A stretch of DNA of 64,000 bases from positions 823,758 through 887,757 of the forward strand of contig NW_021940921.1 in the NCBI RefSeq assembly GCF_004337985.1, written 5' to 3'. The translations under genes and the position numbers were made by a program. The stretch comes from Pyricularia pennisetigena (taxonomy: Eukaryota; Ascomycota; Sordariomycetes; Magnaporthales; Pyriculariaceae). This document shows, one piece after another, positions 10,463 to 23,400 of the stretch. The first letter of the stretch is position 1. Each line of letters starts with the position of its first letter. The notes under the pieces were generated by a model. It worked only from the letters and a program-made list of their open reading frames with translations, searched no databases and had not been told where the DNA came from.

Positions 10463-13258
10463 TGAAGTTGCCAAATTGTAAGGTTTGTGGTTGAAAAGAG
10501 AGGCAGGTAAAACTTGTCCACGGTATTTCCGCCGCCGAAAGCCTCTCGCAACGTGTGCATTTCTCACGTGCGAGGCCACTCTTCTCCGATTTGCTCAATT
10601 CTAAAAATCCGCATAATTAGGATTGGGCCGATAGTCAAATTCCAAAATGGTTGAGAGCAACAGAGCCAGGTAGGAAATTGGTTTCGTTACAAAAGTGAAA
10701 CGCGAGGCCGACGAAGCGTTTTTTGTTTGTCGAGTTTATATTTCCTTCGATGTCGACTATGGAAAGCCACACAACGACCAGTTGCCCCATTGTGTGAGGG
10801 ACACCACTTGATTTATACTGTTATGTGAAACCCAAGGTCAAAGAAGCTAAACGCGTCAGTCGAAATAAACACAGACACTACAACAAAAGTGGCCTGCTAA
10901 GTCTGAAGCCCTTGTGAACTTTAACATAAAATGAGACAAAATTTGTAAGGCATTCCAAAACCTGCCGCAGGGGCCCACTGGGCCCCTCGGGCCAACATTT
11001 ACCAAAAGCCCACGGCCTGCGGCTTATTTGCACGCTGTGGGGCATATGGTTTTACACACATTTTAGCCTGAGAAATATAAAAGCCACAGTAAAAAAGCCA
11101 CGGGTTCGTGGGCTTTTGGCACGCGGGCCTTTACTAAGCTTTTCGGGCTCCCGTGGGTGGGTTTTGGAATGGCTTAGATTAAAGGGACGGGAGGATGCTA
11201 GCAAGTACGGCGCAACACTGGTAAATGAAAGCCCCCTTACTTTCTGGTGTTATGGTAGTTAATCTATGTCTGATTATTGCATATGCATACTGTTTATCGC
11301 ATAGGGAGCTAGCTCACTCTAGTCACGCATTATTTTTGGATCGTGAGTACAAAGTCTTGATCACGAAAACTTATCATAGAGCAAAATAAAGAGGAAATTA
11401 ACAATCCAGTGGATTCCAACAATCCCCATGACCTTCATGTTATGCAAACGCGTGCTTTCACTGCAACTCGGAATAATAATGGGCGATATACACCGGGGAA
11501 TGGTAATCACTTTTTAGTTTCTAGGTAGCCGTTACATGATTCCATAGACGGGCGGGTAATAAAGCTTGGCTATGAATATTTTGATGATGAATTCAGCTTG
11601 ACAATACCAACTGACGTGCAGAAATAAAGTGATCTATAAAAGCAACAAGCTGCCCTCCAGGTCGAGTGGAGCCGTTCTCATTGGTTTTCCTATCCCCCGT
11701 CCTCTGCTAAGGCAATCTTACTATGAAGCCCATTCTTGAAACGAGAAAACAAACACTGATTAGCCTGTTTACGCAAACTCTCCTCCACTGGAAACCATCT
11801 GGCAGCAGCTAGAATGACTTCCTCCATTTTAATTTGCTCAATTCTTATCACCACCATGTTTGTGGCTGCGAAGAAGACACGGATCGACAAGTGCAATCCC
11901 AAATAAGTCTATGTATTCTTGAGAAAGCAATACGACATAAGGGAGGAGCCAGCAGCTTCTGTTTCAAAGAGTCTTTTTGAAGATAAATAAGCTTGCCCTG
12001 TTGGCAGAAGACTGATTATAATAAGTTTGTACAGAGCGATGATAATGATAGTGGATGGCTTTCTGCCATTTCAACAAATGTTGATTCTGATCAGCAACGA
12101 ACATAGTAATAGTAATTGGTTTCGGAGAACCAGTTTGGAATGCCATATTCGGTAAACAGTATTTATTTGCGTATATGAAAGACCCCCGACCCATTTTTGC
12201 TTGTGGGAAGACTAACCGTTACTACCAGGCGCATATTGAAAGCATTAAAATAGCAGATCCTCCTCACGAAGCCCTTAAGCTCAAAAAGAATTACTGACAC
12301 GCTGGAAAATTTCGTGCAAAGGCGGGATTAGCGAGATTTTTGCGCAACCTTAGGTTTAGCCTGGCTGTACAGCACATGTCCAAAAATAACGCAACGATCC
12401 CAAAATCCAAAGAACTGTAAATTTTTCAACTTGTAAATTAAAATTAATCCCGAATACAAACAAATAAAAAAAACACACAGTTATGATGAAAAAGCTTTTA
12501 CATACTCTATATTAATATTGTAAATCTTCAGTTTATGGTACAAGTATATATCCAAATATAAACGAATAAAAGTTCAAAAAGAAAACTCTTATAATAGTGA
12601 ATAAAAGTCCATATTGAATAGGTACTGTTCAAGTTTGAATAGGTTCATACTAATATTTTTCCTGATATTTAATATACAACCAAGTAAAAAGAGAATATTA
12701 AGCACATTTACTCCTTTAAATCTATGTTGGAAAGCTATGATTTTGTGAACATGGTAATTTATGGCGGGAATTGGGGATCGTTGCATTATTTTTGGACACA
12801 ACTTCGATAGAATGGACGCAATTTGTAGAAACCAAGCAACCAAGTGCTGCATAAATGACCATCTCGAAAACACCAAACACAAGTGAAATAATATCTTCAG
12901 GTTCGCCATGATGTTACGCTTCTATTCTGTAGAACCAAAAGCTTCACATGACATCGCTCAAGGCAAACCATCCAATATGACGGTTATCGCGAGATTCAAC
13001 ACCATTGGGGCTTTGTCTCCACGATGGTTAGTTGCGCACTGGGCTAGTTCGGTATTTTCATCAGAAATGTCGTTTGTCTACTTCCAAAGAGTTGTTTTCT
13101 CGTCTGTTCAGGGATGATAGTAACAGAAATAAAAATTCGTATATCACTTGTTTACCCCTAATCTGCCAATCCATTCATGTAGCTTCCATCATTCCCCGTC
13201 AGTCTGTCCAGTTTCATCAACTCCCAAAATCTCACCTCTCCGCTCCTTCATACCAACC
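10463..13258. other. Gene-poor spacer
   Basis: About 2.8 kb with no protein-like open frame. It is AT-rich around 12400-12620 and contains the fold-back element at 10951-11171. The last ~150 bases before 13259 are probably the 3' end of the dehydrogenase transcript. Confidence 0.5.
10951..11171. mobile_element. Short fold-back / MITE-like element
   Basis: A 12-bp perfect inverted repeat bounds the segment: CATTCCAAAACC at 10951-10962 and GGTTTTGGAATG at 11160-11171. The interior is rich in GC palindromes (GGGCCCACTGGGCCCC and copies of AAAGCCCACGG / GTGGGCTTTTGG) that could fold the strand. About 221 bp, no coding capacity. No clear target-site duplication is visible, so element status is tentative. 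Confidence 0.4.
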
Positions 13259-14662
13259 TTAGGCATACGTTTCATCGGGCAATTTCAACCCATCGTGGAT
13301 CGAGGCGCCCATCAGTCGCCCGCCATCCACCGTCAGCAGCGCGCAGTTGGTGAAGCCCCCCGCCGCGCTGGACAGCATAAGCACCGGACCTACAATCTCC
13401 TCGGGCCTGCCTGGTCGTCCTGCAGTTGAGCGCATCGCTGCTTTGGCCGCCACGTCACCCAGCCCCCATCCGTGCTTGTCTTCGCCCGAGGGCTGGCCCG
13501 TCATTTCCGATGGGAACACGCCCGGGCAGATGGTGTTGACGCGGATTTTCATCCTGGAGAGATAGAATTGGGGAAGATGGGTCAGGCGGGGTTGCAAAGG
13601 TGGTTAGTTATGTTGGAGGGATAGGACTCACGGGTGGAGGCGACCGGCGAGCAGTTTGCCGGTCTGTATCGCTGTCGAATGTGCAGATTTTGTCAGCGGG
13701 TTGATGGCGAAGGGCATTTTCACGGTCCGGGACGGGTGAGGTACTTACCAGCCGCCTTTGAAATGCTATAAGTTGGGAGACCGAGCACCCTTTGAATGGA
13801 CAGGCCTGAGATGGACGAGATGATGACGACGTTGGGGTCAGCTGCCTTCCGGAGGAGAGGAACGCAGAACGCAGTCATGAAGTAGACGCCGTTGACATTG
13901 ACTGGGAGTATGATTGCTATTAGCTGGCTGAATATGTGGTCGCGGTTCGTCACACAAAACATTTCCCCTATAATTTGACACCTACTGGCTTGGCTGATGT
14001 TAAAGTCTTCACTAACACTGGTTGTCAGTGTCATATCGCCAAAAAGAATGCGTTGATGGCGTTTTGGTAGCGAGACTCACTCGTCAACACCATTGAGGAG
14101 AAGATCCTCAACATCATCGGCTACAACAGTGACTCGAGATTAGTATTTGATCATTAAAAACCAAGACTGGAATACGATATTGCCGACGAAACTTCCTACG
14201 ATTGTTGTGGTCCTTGGGCTTTGTTTTCCACGGCCGCAAGATACCGGCACAGTTGACGAGAGTATCAATCTAGGCATTGTGTCAAATTCCCAATGGCGCG
14301 TAAAATCAGTCAGCTCGATCGGATTTCAGCCAAATTCCCCCGCGCTGAACGAACCAGCTCACATGATCCGCCGTCTCCCCAACCGCATCGGCAATCTTTT
14401 GACAGCCAGCCTTGGTGCCCACATCGCCCTGTATGACGCGGACATTACCCTGGATTTCACGCGCCGCAGCTTCCAAGACGTCGAGCCGTCGGCCGACAAT
14501 GTAGACGCGGGCGCCGTTGACGGCAAAGCCCTCGGCGATCGACCGCCCGAGGCCTGTCCCTCCACCGGTGACGACGACGACTTTTCCATCGACCGAGAAG
14601 AGGTCATTGACCTTGAGGGAGACGTGCGGGGCGCAGCTCGGGGTGGGATCTGCGGCCGCCAT
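13259..14662 (-). CDS. Short-chain dehydrogenase/reductase (SDR)
   Basis: Seven exons join in phase (transcription order): 14363-14662, 14200-14269, 14081-14120, 13986-14017, 13749-13901, 13632-13671 and 13259-13553. They give a 309-residue classical SDR. Landmarks are the cofactor motif TGGGTGLG at residues 32-39, DTLVNCAGI (the NNAG-like motif) in exon 2, the catalytic serine region VIISSISG near 174-180, the catalytic YSISK at 192-196, and IRVNTICPG after the last intron. The ATG at 14660-14662 is preceded by an in-frame GTG only. The enzyme would reduce or oxidise a carbonyl/alcohol with NAD(P)H in the cytosol; arginine soon after the Gly-rich turn and in VGRR suggests NADP(H). Substrate cannot be told. 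It is a single enzyme gene without neighbouring pathway genes. Confidence 0.88.
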
Positions 14663-15249
14663 CACGTGTTCTGGACAGAATGTTTCTTTTATTTTCTTTT
14701 CTTTTTACCTTGGGATGCGTGGTCGTTGAAACTCGAAACGGAGTGGTGATGAAATTGACGGGTGAATCGCTACGGTTATGAAATTGTCTTCGTATGTGGC
14801 TGTCAACTTTTGAGTGTGTAGAGAGGGAAATGGGACCCAAGAGGTTTTAGTTTTGGCTGCCTCTTGGCATCGATGACGTGGTTCGGCGCCCGAGGGCGGC
14901 AAGCCACCCAGTTAATGCCGTCGGTTCCTGTCACCTACTCCTGCATTGCTACAAGTCCCGTGCCTTGCCACGTGCGTTTTGGAGCAAATTATCTTCCTAG
15001 ATTGATTCACAGGATGTTGCGACGGTAGCCATCTATGGACCTTTAAATGAAACAGAGACATCCTCTTAGCGTCCGCGTGGGAATGTCCAAGTCCGGCACG
15101 TATTGTAGGCGGCATGGATAAGGCACCCCTGGTCGCAAAATAAGTCAGGTACGTAATAGTGTAGACGATCTCCGGATCTGGCACTCCGACCTGCCAACAC
15201 TTAATAATAGTGCATGATCTACAGATCTGCAAACGACCGCGGCGATCGA
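14663..15249. other. Spacer between two minus-strand genes
   Basis: Holds the promoter and leader of the dehydrogenase and the 3' end of the peptidoglycan-binding-like gene. No open frame with protein-like composition was found. Confidence 0.5.
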
Positions 15250-15785
15250 TTACAAGTTGACCTTTGTACAGCTCCAGATCGTCTCGGTGCCGCCTGCCGC
15301 CCTCTTCGATCCCCACCAGTTCATTTTCGCGCCAGTCTATGACAAGTCAGGTCGAGAAACTGAACACAACAAAATGACAGAGAAAGGAAAAAAAAGGGGG
15401 AAAAAAAACGACAAGAAAAGAAACTCACTTTAGGCCCCCAAATCCCATCAACATCCAAACCCCCCTCCGCCCGCTGCGCCTTCTTCACCGCAGCGGTCGT
15501 CTTGGGGCCAAAGTCGCCGTCGACGTCCAGCCCGGCCGCATAGCAGCGGTTCAGCGCGGTCTGAAGCGTCGAGACGCCGTTGCCCGTAGCCGAGTCCTTG
15601 AGAATGCAGCTGCCGCCGCCGCTGATGGCCGGGTACTTGGCGACGAGGCCGTTGGCGCGGCCCTGGACGTTTTTGGATGTGTTGCAGTAGCCGTCAGCCC
15701 TGGATAGGAGAGGTTGGGATGGGAAGGCGGCTGTTGGCAGGGCGAGCGCGGTGGCTGCCACGGCGAGCAGGCTGCTGAGATGCAT
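15250..15785 (-). CDS. Secreted peptidoglycan-binding-like domain protein
   Basis: Two exons (15429-15785 and 15250-15336, phase 0) give a 147-residue protein. The N-terminus is a signal peptide (HLSSLLAVAATALALPTAA). A PG_binding_1-like region covers about residues 55-120: V-STLQTALNRCY, then LDVDGDFGPKT-x-AAV and a second LDVDGIWGPK turn. After the intron the protein ends with a basic/aromatic tail (MNWWGSKRAAGG) and one cysteine. In bacteria this fold binds cell-wall glycan stems on hydrolases; secreted fungal versions usually stand alone, and their ligand is unsettled. Four cysteines suggest disulphides in the secreted protein. The intron carries A/T-rich tracts. Confidence 0.75.
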
Positions 15786-15881
15786 TGTGGGGGGAGTTGG
15801 CTTGATAGTTGCGAGATTTGATGACTTGGTCTGGACTACTCAGAAAAAAAAAATATTCAGAACATCACCGGCATGAGGAGA

Positions 15882-15889
15882 TATTTATA
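15882..15889 (-). promoter_or_regulatory. TATA box of the peptidoglycan-binding-like gene
   Basis: On the minus strand the sequence reads TATAAATA, about 100 nt upstream of the ATG at 15785, a normal distance for a fungal TATA box. Confidence 0.5.
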
Positions 15890-16868
15890 CATGTTTGCTG
15901 TCGGTAAAAATGCGCAATTTTGATTGTATTGCATCCATATCAAACGGGTGATTGATCCCACAAATCCCCAATCATGGCATTCTGGTTCCCTGCAGCTGAG
16001 GTTGCATAGTATTGAAAGAATAGTCCCACGAGCCTGAACCAGATAAAGATCTCGTGTAAGGTACCCGAGCAGTTTCTCTTTTGGGTAACCCCTGCGATGC
16101 ACTTGGGCCATTTCGCTCTAGTGCTGTTTTGATAACACTCAAAATAGGTTGCTGCATTCCATTTTGCTTGTTTGCGCAGGTACAACTATCTTATGCAGGT
16201 CCTGGGTGTGAACAAGGTCGCTAAACGCGCACCCAGTTGCCGGAGCGATCTAGACCCACGAGGACCAACCCCCCCTTTTTTTTTTTTCTTTTTTTTGGCT
16301 TTCCTCTTTCTCAACCGCATGTCCCGCTCACCTCGACTCTGCCAGCTGAAAAAAAAAGAAGAAAAAAAAATAAGCTGTAGCTGAAGTTGAGTTTATCGTG
16401 GCGATTGGCATTTCTTAATTGTACTACACTCCATCAAATAGACGAAGAAAAGGATTGGCGGGTTAGCCGTGGATGGTGTTTTTGCGCGGCCCGCCGAGAG
16501 CCGGTAGAGGCAGCTGACAAAATGGCATCGCAATCCAGAACAGGGATGACAGCTACCGGGAGGTGAAATAAGGTTTCTCCCCGGCGCGGAGAGGAGACTA
16601 GTTAGGTAGGTACACGATTGGCGCGGGGCACGATCCGAACAGGTCGCGATCTGGGACCCCTTTTCCAAGCCCAGCAGGCACTAGCCCCTACGGCAAACGC
16701 CGCTGCCTCCAGTTAGACCCAACGGGACTTTGGGTGTCTCTCTGTCATCGGCTTTCGCACTCTATCCCCCACCTCCCAAGCGCGCCTTTTTCTTTGGTAT
16801 GATATCGATGACTTTTTGGGTTGGCGTTGAGGTTTGTTCCTAGTTCGCTTCGCGGCCAAAGGACAGAG

Positions 16869-16904
<36 letters not shown>

Positions 16905-17204
16905 GGGCCCTGACTGTTAAGGTTGTACTAGCTGGTTCAGCGTGATGGTCCTCCATGACGAAAGGCGCCGTCCTACCCGTTGGCGATTTACTGCGGTACA
17001 TGTCGCCACAAGCCGTAAATGGTTGATTCCAAACGGTCGGATTGGGCGATGAGATCACGGAGTCTAGGCCAAAAGTACGCTTTTATGCCCGGTCGGTTTG
17101 CTCCGATATGGTAGCTGAAGGATGACGATGACCAAGCATCTCTTGGTGGATGGCGTCAAGGCTCCTAGCTCGGGCTTCACCACTTGTAAACGAGAAATCT
17201 TGAC
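15890..17204. other. Spacer with long homopolymers
   Basis: No supported gene. It contains a poly-T/CT tract near 16267-16297 and a run of 33 A at 16869-16901, among the longest homopolymers in the window. The last part is the upstream region of the giant gene. Confidence 0.5.
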
Positions 17205-17212
17205 TATATAAT
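17205..17212 (+). promoter_or_regulatory. Possible TATA box of the giant repeat gene
   Basis: TATATAAT occurs 202 nt before the ATG at 17407. The leader that follows is markedly CT-rich (17330-17400), a feature of highly transcribed fungal genes. Confidence 0.45.
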
Positions 17213-17406
17213 GAGGCAGTATTCTCTCATCCAGAGATCCATGTGCCTCTTGTTAAGTTGGTTGCCAAACTGTACTCTTTTCTGGACGGGGTGAAAAGTC
17301 CTTCTGTGTCCTTCAAAACCTCAGCATTCATCCACACAAGACCCCTTTTCTACTTTGAGTTCTTCTTTCTTTTCTGTTCGTCTTGTTCCAAGTTCAGATT
17401 TTCAAC

Positions 17407-20400
17407 ATGCTTCGTGTTTTCTTCACAATATACCTCCTCCTTCTATGCAAAGTCCTCGCTAGCTGGGGCACCGGTGGATGGGGTCACGGCTGGAGGGATA
17501 GAAACCACAGCAGCAATGGCTGGGGTGGTTGGAGAGGATGGGGAAGCCCGAGAATCACACAGGGAGGAGCAAGTCTAGGAACACCACCCGCGGATGAGAG
17601 TTCCAAGACGCTGAGTCCGCAAGAAGTTATCATCCCACAGGGTGCTGCGCAGACGGCTAGCCCCCAAGAGGTTGCTGTGCCTGTCGTTGCTACACAGGAC
17701 AACACCATCGAAGTACGGAGTCACCAACCCGAGAAGCCAACTGCTATCCCGGGAGAGAAAGATGAAAAATGGGCAGGCAGTTTCTGGTCAGCTGGGAGCT
17801 GGTGGAGAGGTCCTCCCTGGGGCAGGGGAAGACATGGAAAACACAACAGACCAGAGCATGACAGCCAGCCGACGGGAACCGCAAAAGCCATTCCTGCGGC
17901 TCCTTCACTCTACACCAACACTTCCACCGCGGCTACAAACACCTCAACCGCGTTCACGAACACTTCCACCGCGCTCACGAACCAGACTGTCAACTTTACA
18001 GCAACTGCTACGGAAACGGAAGACACTGCATCGATCTTGACACTGACCCTAGAGACCGAAACTCCTGTTCTGATAGTCGACGAGTCCGATGCCGTCAGCA
18101 GCGATGCCGCCCAAGAAACAGCCGACTTGTCCAACAAAGAGCGCCGTGCTCTCAACCTCCTGCCCATCGTCCCTCTCGTAGTCACCCCAGTGGTCGCCAT
18201 TCCTGGCGTCACCCTCACTGCCAGCGTGGGGTTGGCACTTCAGACCTCTGCCGGACAGCTACCCGTCAGCTTGGGCCTCTGTATTGGTCTGAACCAGCCG
18301 GTCGGCTGCCCGGGCAACCCTGCGCCGGCAGCTACTTCCACTACTTCTCACAGCACAGCTGCTGCAAGTGTACAGCCAGTGGCGAATCCCGCGGTTTTGA
18401 GCCCGAGTATTATAACAACAACGCGCCTTACCAGTGTTGTTGCGCAGATCGGCTCCCAGACCGTGACGGTTCCAGCCATCATCGCCAGCCAGTCTGTGAC
18501 ATCCGTGGCGGTTCCTGCAGCGAGCGTCTCGCGGACGACGAGCGGCATCGGTCTCCCACTGACTTCGCAGGTCTCGGCCGTCCTCGCGGCCCCGGTCTCG
18601 GTGGTGACGGCGCTCCTCGGCGGCCTCGGCGGCCTGGGAGGCCTGGGCGGCCTGTTCCCCAACCCGGCGCCCACCACCGCGGCGCTCCCGACCACCAACC
18701 CGGCGGCGCTCGCCAGCCTGGTCAGCTCGCACGTGTCCGTACTCTCGGCTAGCATCTCGAGCGCCGGCGGCCCCGCAGCTCTGCCGACGGGCCTGCTCCC
18801 GACGCCCGTGGTGCCCCCCGCGCCTGCGGTCACGACCCCGATCAGCTCTATCGTGGCAGACATCTCCCGCGCGCTGTCGGCCGCCACCTCGCTGGTGGGC
18901 GGCCTGACGTCGCTGTCTGCGCCCGCCAGCATCGCCACGGCGCCGCCCGTCAACCCGACCAGTCTCGCGGTCGTGTTGAGCTCCCACCTCGGCAGCCTCT
19001 CGCTGCATCTGTCGACCGCAAGCTCGCTGCTTGACGTGGTCACGTCCGTCGGCGCGGCCGTGCAGACGGGAGCGCCGCAGCTCGGCGGTGGCGGCCTCGG
19101 CGGTCTTGGTGGTGCTCTCGGCGGCATCCTGTCGTCGGCCGCGTCCGTGGTTGGCAACATCGTCCCGACCGCTGCCCCAGTGCCTGCTGTTTCTGGGATT
19201 CTGTCGGTGGGAGCATCCATCGGTGGTGGCGGGGTTTCCGTCGGCGCAAACGTCCTCCCCACTGGACTGTCGGTTCCCGGGGTTCCTGTTGCTTTACCTT
19301 CTGGAACGCCCCTGGTGGGTGCCACTGTCGTTCTCGGCGGTGGCACCATCCCAACCGGAGTATCGGTCCCCGGGGTTGGAGCGCTGCCGGTAACCACTTC
19401 GTTGCCGCTACCTGGGGGTGGTATAATCCCGACTGGGGTTTCTATTCCGGGAATCGGTCCCGTACCGGTGGTCACTTCGTTATTGGGTGCTGGCGGTAAT
19501 ATTATCCCAACTGGGGTATCGGTCCCCGGGGTTGGTGTTTTACCCGTTGCAACCTCGCTGCCGTTAGGAGGTGGTGTACTCCCAACCGGGGTATCGGTCC
19601 CTGGGGTTGGCGTGCTGCCAGTTACGACTGCGCTACCGTTACCTGGGGGTGGTATAATCCCGACTGGGGTATCCATTCCAGGTATTGGCCCCGTACCCGT
19701 GGTCACTTCGTTATTGGGCGCCGGCGGTAATATTATCCCAACTGGGGTTTCGGTCCCTGGGGTTGGTGTTTTGCCCGTCGCGACCTCGCTGCCGTTAGGG
19801 GGTGCTATAGTTCCAACTGGGGTATCGGTCCCTGGGGTAGGCGTGCTGCCCGTCACGACTGCGCTACCGTTACCTGGGGGTGGTATAATCCCGACGGGCA
19901 TTTCCATTCCAGGCATCGGACCCGTGCCGGTAATTACCTCGCTATTAGGTGCCGGCGGTAACGTTATCCCAACTGGAGTATCTGTCCCTGGGGTTGGTGC
20001 GTTGCCCGTCGCGACCTCGCTGCCGTTACCCGGGGGTGGTTTAGTCCCAACTAGCCCGACCGGAATACCAATCCCTGGGGGTGCTACAGTTCCAACTGGA
20101 GTATCGGTCCCTGGGGTTGGTGTGCTGCCCGTCACGACTGCGCTACCGTTACCTGGGGGTGGTATAATCCCGACGGGCATTTCCATTCCAGGTATCGGAC
20201 CCGTGCCGGTAGTTACCACGTTATTAGGTGCCGGCGGTAACGTTATCCCAACTGGAGTATCTGTCCCTGGGGTTGGTGCGTTGCCCGTCGCGACCTCGCT
20301 GCCGTTACCCGGGGGTAATATAATCCCGACCGGTTTATCAGTTCCTGGTGGTGGTATAGTCCCAACCGGGGTATCGGTCCCTGGGGTTGGTGTATTACCG

Positions 20401-23400
20401 GTAGCCACCTCGCTATCGCTACCCGGGGGTGGTATAATTCCGACCGGTATTTCTATTCCAGGTATAGGACCCGTGCCCGTGGCTACTTCGCTGCTGGGTG
20501 CCGGTGGGAACGTTGTCCCGACCGGAGTATCTGTTCCAGGAATCGGTGTGCTCCCCGTTACGACTTCGCTGCCGTTACCTGGTGGTGGTATAATCCCCAC
20601 GGGAATTTCGGTCCCTGGGGTCGGTGCAATCCCCGTGGCGACCTCCTTATTGGGCGCAGGTGGCAACGTTATCCCTACTGGAGTATCGGTCCCTGGGGTT
20701 GGTGTGCTGCCCATCACGACTTCGCTGCCATTGCCCGGGGGCGGTATAATCCCCACGGGTGTTTCGGTTCCAGGTATTGGACCCGTGCCGGTAATAACTT
20801 CGCTACTAGGTGCTATCCCTACCGGAGTATCGGTCCCTGGAATCGGCGTGGTGCCTGTGGTAACTTCCTTATTAGGTGCCGGGGGTAATATTATCCCAAC
20901 CGGAATTTCCGTCCCTGGAATTGGCGCGCTGCCTATAGCTACCTCGCTGCCATTGCCTGGGGGTGGTATAATCCCAACGGGTGTTTCGGTTCCGGGCATT
21001 GGACCTGTGCCGGTAGTAACTTCGCTACTAGGTGCTATCCCTACCGGAGTATCGGTCCCTGGAATTGGAGTGGTGCCTGTGGTAACCTCATTGTTAGGTG
21101 CCGGGGGTAATATTATCCCAACCGGAATTTCTGTCCCCGGAATTGGCGCGTTGCCTATAGCTACCTCGCTACCATTGCCTGGGGGTGGTATAATCCCCAC
21201 GGGCGTTTCTGTTCCGGGAATTGGAATCGTCCCGGTCGTAACTCCGCTATTGGGTTCTGGTGGCAGCATCCCTACCGGAGTGTCGGTCCCTGGAATCGGC
21301 GTGGTGCCTGTGGCCACTTCTTTGTTGGGTGCTGGGGGTAACATTATCCCAACCGGAATTTCCGTTCCCGGAATTGGCGCTTTGCCTGTAGCTACTTCGC
21401 TACCATTACCTGGGGGTGGTATAGTCCCCACGGGCGTTTCTGTTCCGGGAATTGGAATCGTCCCGGTCGTAACTCCGCTATTGGGTTCTGGCAGCATCCC
21501 TACCGGAGTGTCGGTCCCTGGAATCGGCTTGGTGCCTGTGGCCACCTCTTTGTTGGGTGCCGGAGGCAACATTATTCCGACCGGAATATCGGTCCCCGGT
21601 ATTGGTGCGTTGCCTGTAGCTACCTCGCTACCACTACCCGGGGGCGGTGTTGTCCCCACGGGTGTTTCTGTACCAGGAATCGGAACCCTGCCTGTAATTA
21701 CCTCTCCGCCGTTGCCGGGGGGCAATATCGTCCCAACAGGCGTGTCCGTTCCGGGTATCGGAATCGTGCCTGTGGCGACCTCTTTGTTAGGTGCTGGCGG
21801 CAACGTTATCCCAACGGGAATATCCGTTCCCGGGGTGGGTGTTTTGCCTATAGCCACCTCGCTACCGATACCCGGGGGGAACGTGATCCCGACTGGTGTT
21901 TCTGTACCGGGAATCGGAATCTTACCTGTAACGACCTCGCTACCGTTACCTGGCGGTGGTATAATCCCCACGGGCGTTTCCGTACCAGGAATCGGAGCCG
22001 TACCTGTCATTACCCCTCCGCCGTTGGCAGGGGGCAACATAATCCCAACAGGTGTATCCATTCCAGGAATCGGAGTCGTGCCTGTGGTAACATCCTTATT
22101 GGGTGCAGGCGGCAATATCATACCGACAGGTATTTCTATCCCAGGAATCGGACCGCTACCCATTGCTACCTCGTTAGTGGGTGCTGGTGGTAACATTATC
22201 CCAACAGGGGTTTCTGTCCCTGGGATCGGAGCAGTACCAGTTGTCACTTCATTGGCCGGCAATCTTTTACCAACAGGCGTTTCAATTCCGGGAATTGGAG
22301 TCGTGCCTGTTGTGACTTCGTTGCTGGGTGCTGGTGGCAATATTATACCGACAGGCATCTCTGTGCCTGGAATCGGAGCACTGCCCATTGCTACCTCTTT
22401 GTTGGGTGCTGGTGGCAACATTATTCCAACTGGCGTCTCTGTCCCTGGGATCGGAGCGCTGCCCATAGCCACTTCACTGTTGGGTAATGTTGTACCAACA
22501 GGTGTCTCTATTCCGGGCATCGGAGTCGTGCCTGTTGTGACTTCGTTGTTGGGTGCTGCTGGCAATATTATTCCAACGGGTATCTCTGTGCCTGGAATCG
22601 GAGCGGTGCCAATTACCACATCTTTGTTGGGTGCTGGTGGTAATATCATCCCAACAGGGGTTTCTGTTCCTGGAATCGGAGCGCTGCCCATTGCCACTTC
22701 GCTGGCCGGCAATGTCTTGCCAACCGGACTCTCTGTCCCAGGGACTCTTGGAGTTGCTCCAACGGGAGCGCCGCTGGGGGGCGCACCTGGCTCTGTCGGG
22801 GGCAACATCGTCCCAACTGCGGTATCAGTCCCTGGAATCGGTGTGGTGCCGGTGGCTACCTCGTTGGTCGGGGGCAGCGTGGTCCCAGTTGGGGTGTCTG
22901 TTTCCGGAGTTGGACTTTTGCCAGTTGCTACCACAGTGGTTGGAGGTAATGTTATCCCGACCGGAGTGTCGATTCCCGGACTCGGCGTGGTGCCTGTCGC
23001 CACCTCCGGCCTTGGCAACGTCATCCCGACCGCAGTCCCGCAGCCCGGCTTGTCCGGCGTGGCGTCTTTGGCAACGTCGCTGCTGGGAGGTCTGACCTCG
23101 ATCGCGGCTGGTGCAGTGCCCACTGGAGCACCACAGCCTGGCATCCCAGGCATAATCTCTTCTTTGAACTCGCAGCTTGGAAGCCTCACGTCGCTTGTCG
23201 CCGCGCTCCCAACGGAGGAGCCTGCAGTTTCTGGATTGGTGTCTGCAGTAGCCTCGCAGGTTGCAAGCTTGACGTCAGTTGTTAACAACATCCCCGGTGT
23301 GACGGCCGGGGTTGGGACTCCTGCGATTGGTCTCCCCTCAGTTGATGTGACTGCTGTTCCCACCGCTGGAGTGCTTCCGTCCGGCATCCCTGGCGTGGTC

